From: an uncultured Ruminococcus sp.
GTDB lineage: Bacteria > Bacillota > Clostridia > Oscillospirales > Acutalibacteraceae
DNA: 7,119 nt
NCBI GenBank assembly: GCA_902766305.1
Contig: CACXDE010000217.1
Span: 1-7,119 of the forward strand
Direction of reading: 5' to 3'
The notes beneath the pieces were generated by a model. It did not search any database, was not told the origin of the DNA, and saw only the letters and a program-made list of their open reading frames with translations. The translations under genes and the position numbers were made by a program. How positions within the stretch are numbered: position 1 is the first letter of the stretch; each line of letters starts with the position of its first letter. Positions 5,282 through 7,119 of this stretch are shown here, piece by piece.

Positions 5282-6598
5282 TTATAGAATCTTATGCGTA
5301 ACTGCACCGATAATACCTCGTTTTATCATTGTTTCGATCAAGACATCCGCTTTTTCTTTATATTCATTCTTGAGTTTATACCTTTGTACCCTGAAATTCG
5401 GGTTCTGACCGCCCATCGCAACCGACATCCTCGCCTCTATATTGGCCATCGTGATAACATGGTCCAGCATCCGATCCAACTCCCATTCTTCTATCTCACT
5501 TGGAAAGTTGGCATCAGCAAATCTATCTGCCAGCTTCCTGTCCAGCTCGTCGACATTGTATCCCAGCCCTGACACAAACCGCTCAAACGGGTGAATAGAA
5601 TATGATATAGACTTATCAACTCTACCGGCTAATTCACAGCTTGTTGTATAAAGCCAAATTGCTTCTTCGATGCTAATTATGGCGTTTTCAAAATTATTAT
5701 TTTTGGTTTCTTCTTCAATGGCTTGAATCCAATTTTCTAAAATAATAATATCATGCTCTAACTGGCTTTTTTCAGTATATCCTCCAGTATTATGTTGCAT
5801 GTACATATGCTTTATCTCTCGTGAAATTGACGTTTTCTGAGTATCCATAGTTATCAACTGTTCATCAATATGCTTTTTCTCTTTTCCAGCAAAAAGACCA
5901 AGACTTTCTCGACGCGAAGAAAGCTGTTCCATACTCCTCTCAAGATCCGCTAACACTTTCTGTTTCTTTGATATATCTTGATTAAATGCGTCAAACCCCT
6001 CCAGTATTACTAACAATTCTGCCAATTTTGCCTTCTTTCTTATTATGGTTGCCTCTTTGCTAGTAATATCATTTTTTCCCCGCTCCTTATTGAAAGCCTC
6101 AACGATCAAATCAACCTTTTGTTTCAGAGCATTATTCTTCAGGTCGTTACGCTCTTTGATTAAAGAAACATAACCGCTCAGCTCCTCGCGAAGATCCTCG
6201 GTCCCAAAACTCATGATTTTTTCATAATTTTTATTACCGTCAAAAGGATCCTTGCAGCGCGCTAAATCCCTCTTGTTTTTTACGCCAAGGGCACTCATTA
6301 GTTTTACAAGATACGCATCTGCATTCTTTGGCTCAAGATCAAGGATTTGTTCACAATATTTATTTGCTTTTTTCCATTCCTCATCTTTAAGAGCCATAAT
6401 GGCACGCTCAAGCAGAGCTTTGACGTTCTCTGATTTATCAATCCTTACAGTGCTTCCAGAAACATCTACAGTGCCTTCAATCATCATCTTTCGAGCTTCT
6501 TCTACGGAATACTTGGTACCACAGCTTTGGCACACAAATACCCCGCCCTGTTTGATAAGATCTGCACTGCCGCACATTTCGCATATTAACTGTTTCAT
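5282..6598 (-). CDS. Zinc ribbon/TPR-like/coiled-coil protein, MKQL type, 438 aa
   Basis: This is a cytosolic protein without membrane segments. Residues 1-30 form a zinc ribbon (C6/C9, C23/C26), followed by the DVSGSTVRID linker (45-54) and a TPR-like helix pair (about 58-104: EEWKKANKYCEQILDLEP). A long, strongly charged coiled coil covers about 140-265 and includes GLFAGKEKKHI (234-244). A helical C-terminal domain follows (about 270-438: ENWIQAIEEE, FERFVSGLGYNVDELD). The first 50 residues are 44/50 identical to the 228-residue protein at 540-1226. The TPR-like part resembles the one behind the TIR domain of the 745-residue protein (DEEWKKAN / DEDWKKAN). The start at 6598 has TTGGAGAA about 8 bases upstream. 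No enzymatic motif is visible; an adaptor or scaffold that links a zinc ribbon to a partner through the coil is the likeliest role. I do not recognise the C-terminal domain. Confidence 0.88.
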   Translation of the reverse strand: MKQLICEMCGSADLIKQGGVFVCQSCGTKYSVEEARKMMIEGTVDVSGSTVRIDKSENVKALLERAIMALKDEEWKKANKYCEQILDLEPKNADAYLVKLMSALGVKNKRDLARCKDPFDGNKNYEKIMSFGTEDLREELSGYVSLIKERNDLKNNALKQKVDLIVEAFNKERGKNDITSKEATIIRKKAKLAELLVILEGFDAFNQDISKKQKVLADLERSMEQLSSRRESLGLFAGKEKKHIDEQLITMDTQKTSISREIKHMYMQHNTGGYTEKSQLEHDIIILENWIQAIEEETKNNNFENAIISIEEAIWLYTTSCELAGRVDKSISYSIHPFERFVSGLGYNVDELDRKLADRFADANFPSEIEEWELDRMLDHVITMANIEARMSVAMGGQNPNFRVQRYKLKNEYKEKADVLIETMIKRGIIGAVTHKIL

Positions 6599-6682
6599 CG
6601 TAGGTTCTCCAATTTGACTGCTTGGTGCTTATAGTAAATACAGTTTCGATCAACTATATATATCCAATCCAGTAATTATTGC
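6599..6682 (-). other. AT-rich intergenic gap before the 438-aa gene
   Basis: This 84-base gap holds the ribosome site TTGGAGAA of the downstream gene and an AT-alternating stretch (TATATATA, about 6654-6661). TACTAT-like and TATAAG-like hexamers occur, but none has a proper -35 partner at 16-18 bases, so I cannot name a promoter. No hairpin plus U-run is seen, so read-through from the upstream gene is possible. It is the most plausible place for an internal promoter of the zinc-ribbon/TIR cluster. Confidence 0.3.
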
Positions 6683-7119
6683 TTACCCTACCTTGCGCTT
6701 AAGTGCTTTACACTTGTTGTTTCTCTGTTCTATCTGAAGAAGAAGTTCGTTAGTTTTCTCTTTCAGCGCATCGGTGTCAGTCCCATTTTGCAGCAAACCT
6801 TTCAACGCAACCAGACCGCCGGATATGGCTGTTTCTTCTGCCTGCAGTTCTTCCGAAGAAACCGTGTCGCTGTACTTGATGGACTCATAGACTTTTGTAA
6901 CAAATGCTCGCGCTTCTTCTGTTTTAGCCAAGCCGATCAATCCCTGAGCGTTATCTGCAAGTTCCCTCATAAAGGAAGTCTTTGTGTTCAGAGCCTTGTT
7001 GGCTTCGACAGCGTTCTGTCCCATAGTCTTAGCTGATAACAGGAATATGATCGAAAATGCGAGCACAACGTAACATACGATGACTCCTACCCAGTATGGA
7101 ATGGACGGTACAAGCACAC
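6683..7119 (-). CDS. Membrane-anchored helical protein, 3' part (start outside window)
   Basis: About 145 C-terminal residues are visible and the frame is open to the window edge. A GTG at 7117 is in frame, but no ribosome site can be seen and the first visible residues already lead into a membrane helix, so the true start is probably upstream. One hydrophobic segment (YWVGVIVCYVVLAFSIIFLL, about residues 8-28 counted from the GTG) is followed by a soluble helical region rich in Ala, Glu and Lys (TKTSFMRELADNAQGLIGLA), and a charged coil ending KALKRKVG. A positively charged end and the single helix suggest a cytoplasmic C-terminal domain, but topology cannot be fixed without the N-terminus. 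I do not recognise a family. It may belong to the same cluster, or be the last gene of the preceding unit, since the next gene starts 84 bases on. Confidence 0.75.
   Translation of the reverse strand, partial: VLVPSIPYWVGVIVCYVVLAFSIIFLLSAKTMGQNAVEANKALNTKTSFMRELADNAQGLIGLAKTEEARAFVTKVYESIKYSDTVSSEELQAEETAISGGLVALKGLLQNGTDTDALKEKTNELLLQIEQRNNKCKALKRKVG

Noticed and set aside
6252..6617. Plus-strand open frame opposite the start of the 438-aa gene
   Set aside because: The minus strand there encodes a clear zinc ribbon with conserved paralogue; the plus-strand product is Ser/Phe/Arg-rich and has no recognisable feature.
6599..6682. A sigma-A promoter before the 438-aa gene
   Set aside because: TATAAG- and TACTAT-like hexamers exist, but no acceptable -35 hexamer at 16-18 bases was found.
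1..7119. Thoeris or a canonical toxin-antitoxin system
   Set aside because: No SIR2 or SLOG-type ThsA partner and no nucleotidyltransferase (MNT) antitoxin next to the HEPN gene is visible in the window.

Overview
The window looks like accessory DNA from a low- to medium-GC Gram-positive anaerobe, probably a Clostridia/Lachnospiraceae-type Bacillota. This is inferred from composition, Shine-Dalgarno-like sites and the style of the zinc-ribbon proteins; no marker gene proves it. All eight genes I can support lie on the minus strand, so transcription runs from high to low coordinates. The gaps between them are only about 3 to 85 bases, so one operon or two back-to-back operons is likely. Almost no base is left without a gene.

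In transcription order the layout is: (1) the 3' part of a membrane-anchored helical protein (6683-7119, cut by the window edge); (2) a 438-residue zinc-ribbon/TPR-like/coiled-coil protein (5282-6598); (3) a small HEPN-like protein with an RNAFAH motif (4795-5196), whose frame is interrupted by a TAA but continues for 33 coding-looking codons to 4693; (4) a 745-residue zinc ribbon-TIR-TPR-like-RCC1-like repeat protein (2452-4689); (5) a 239-residue protein resembling class III nucleotidyl cyclases (1690-2409); (6) a 135-residue protein made of three four-cysteine zinc ribbons (1270-1677); (7) a 228-residue zinc-ribbon protein, paralogous at its N-terminus to gene 2 (540-1226); (8) the first 169 residues of a second zinc ribbon-TIR protein, paralogous to gene 4 (1-509, cut by the window edge).

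Five of the eight genes start with or consist of zinc ribbons, and the gene pair 'MKQL-type zinc-ribbon protein, then zinc ribbon-TIR protein' occurs twice. TIR (NAD-cleaving in many bacterial immune systems), HEPN (often RNase) and a class III cyclase-like fold (Pycsar-type signalling) are all characteristic of anti-phage or abortive-infection loci. My reading, which is inference, is a modular multi-effector defence island: zinc-ribbon modules would act as shared adaptors or sensors, and TIR, HEPN and cyclase domains as effectors or signal makers. The most notable points are the TIR-RCC1-repeat fusion with recently duplicated repeats, the cyclase-like gene directly after the TIR gene, and the nonsense-interrupted HEPN gene lying 3 bases upstream of the TIR gene.
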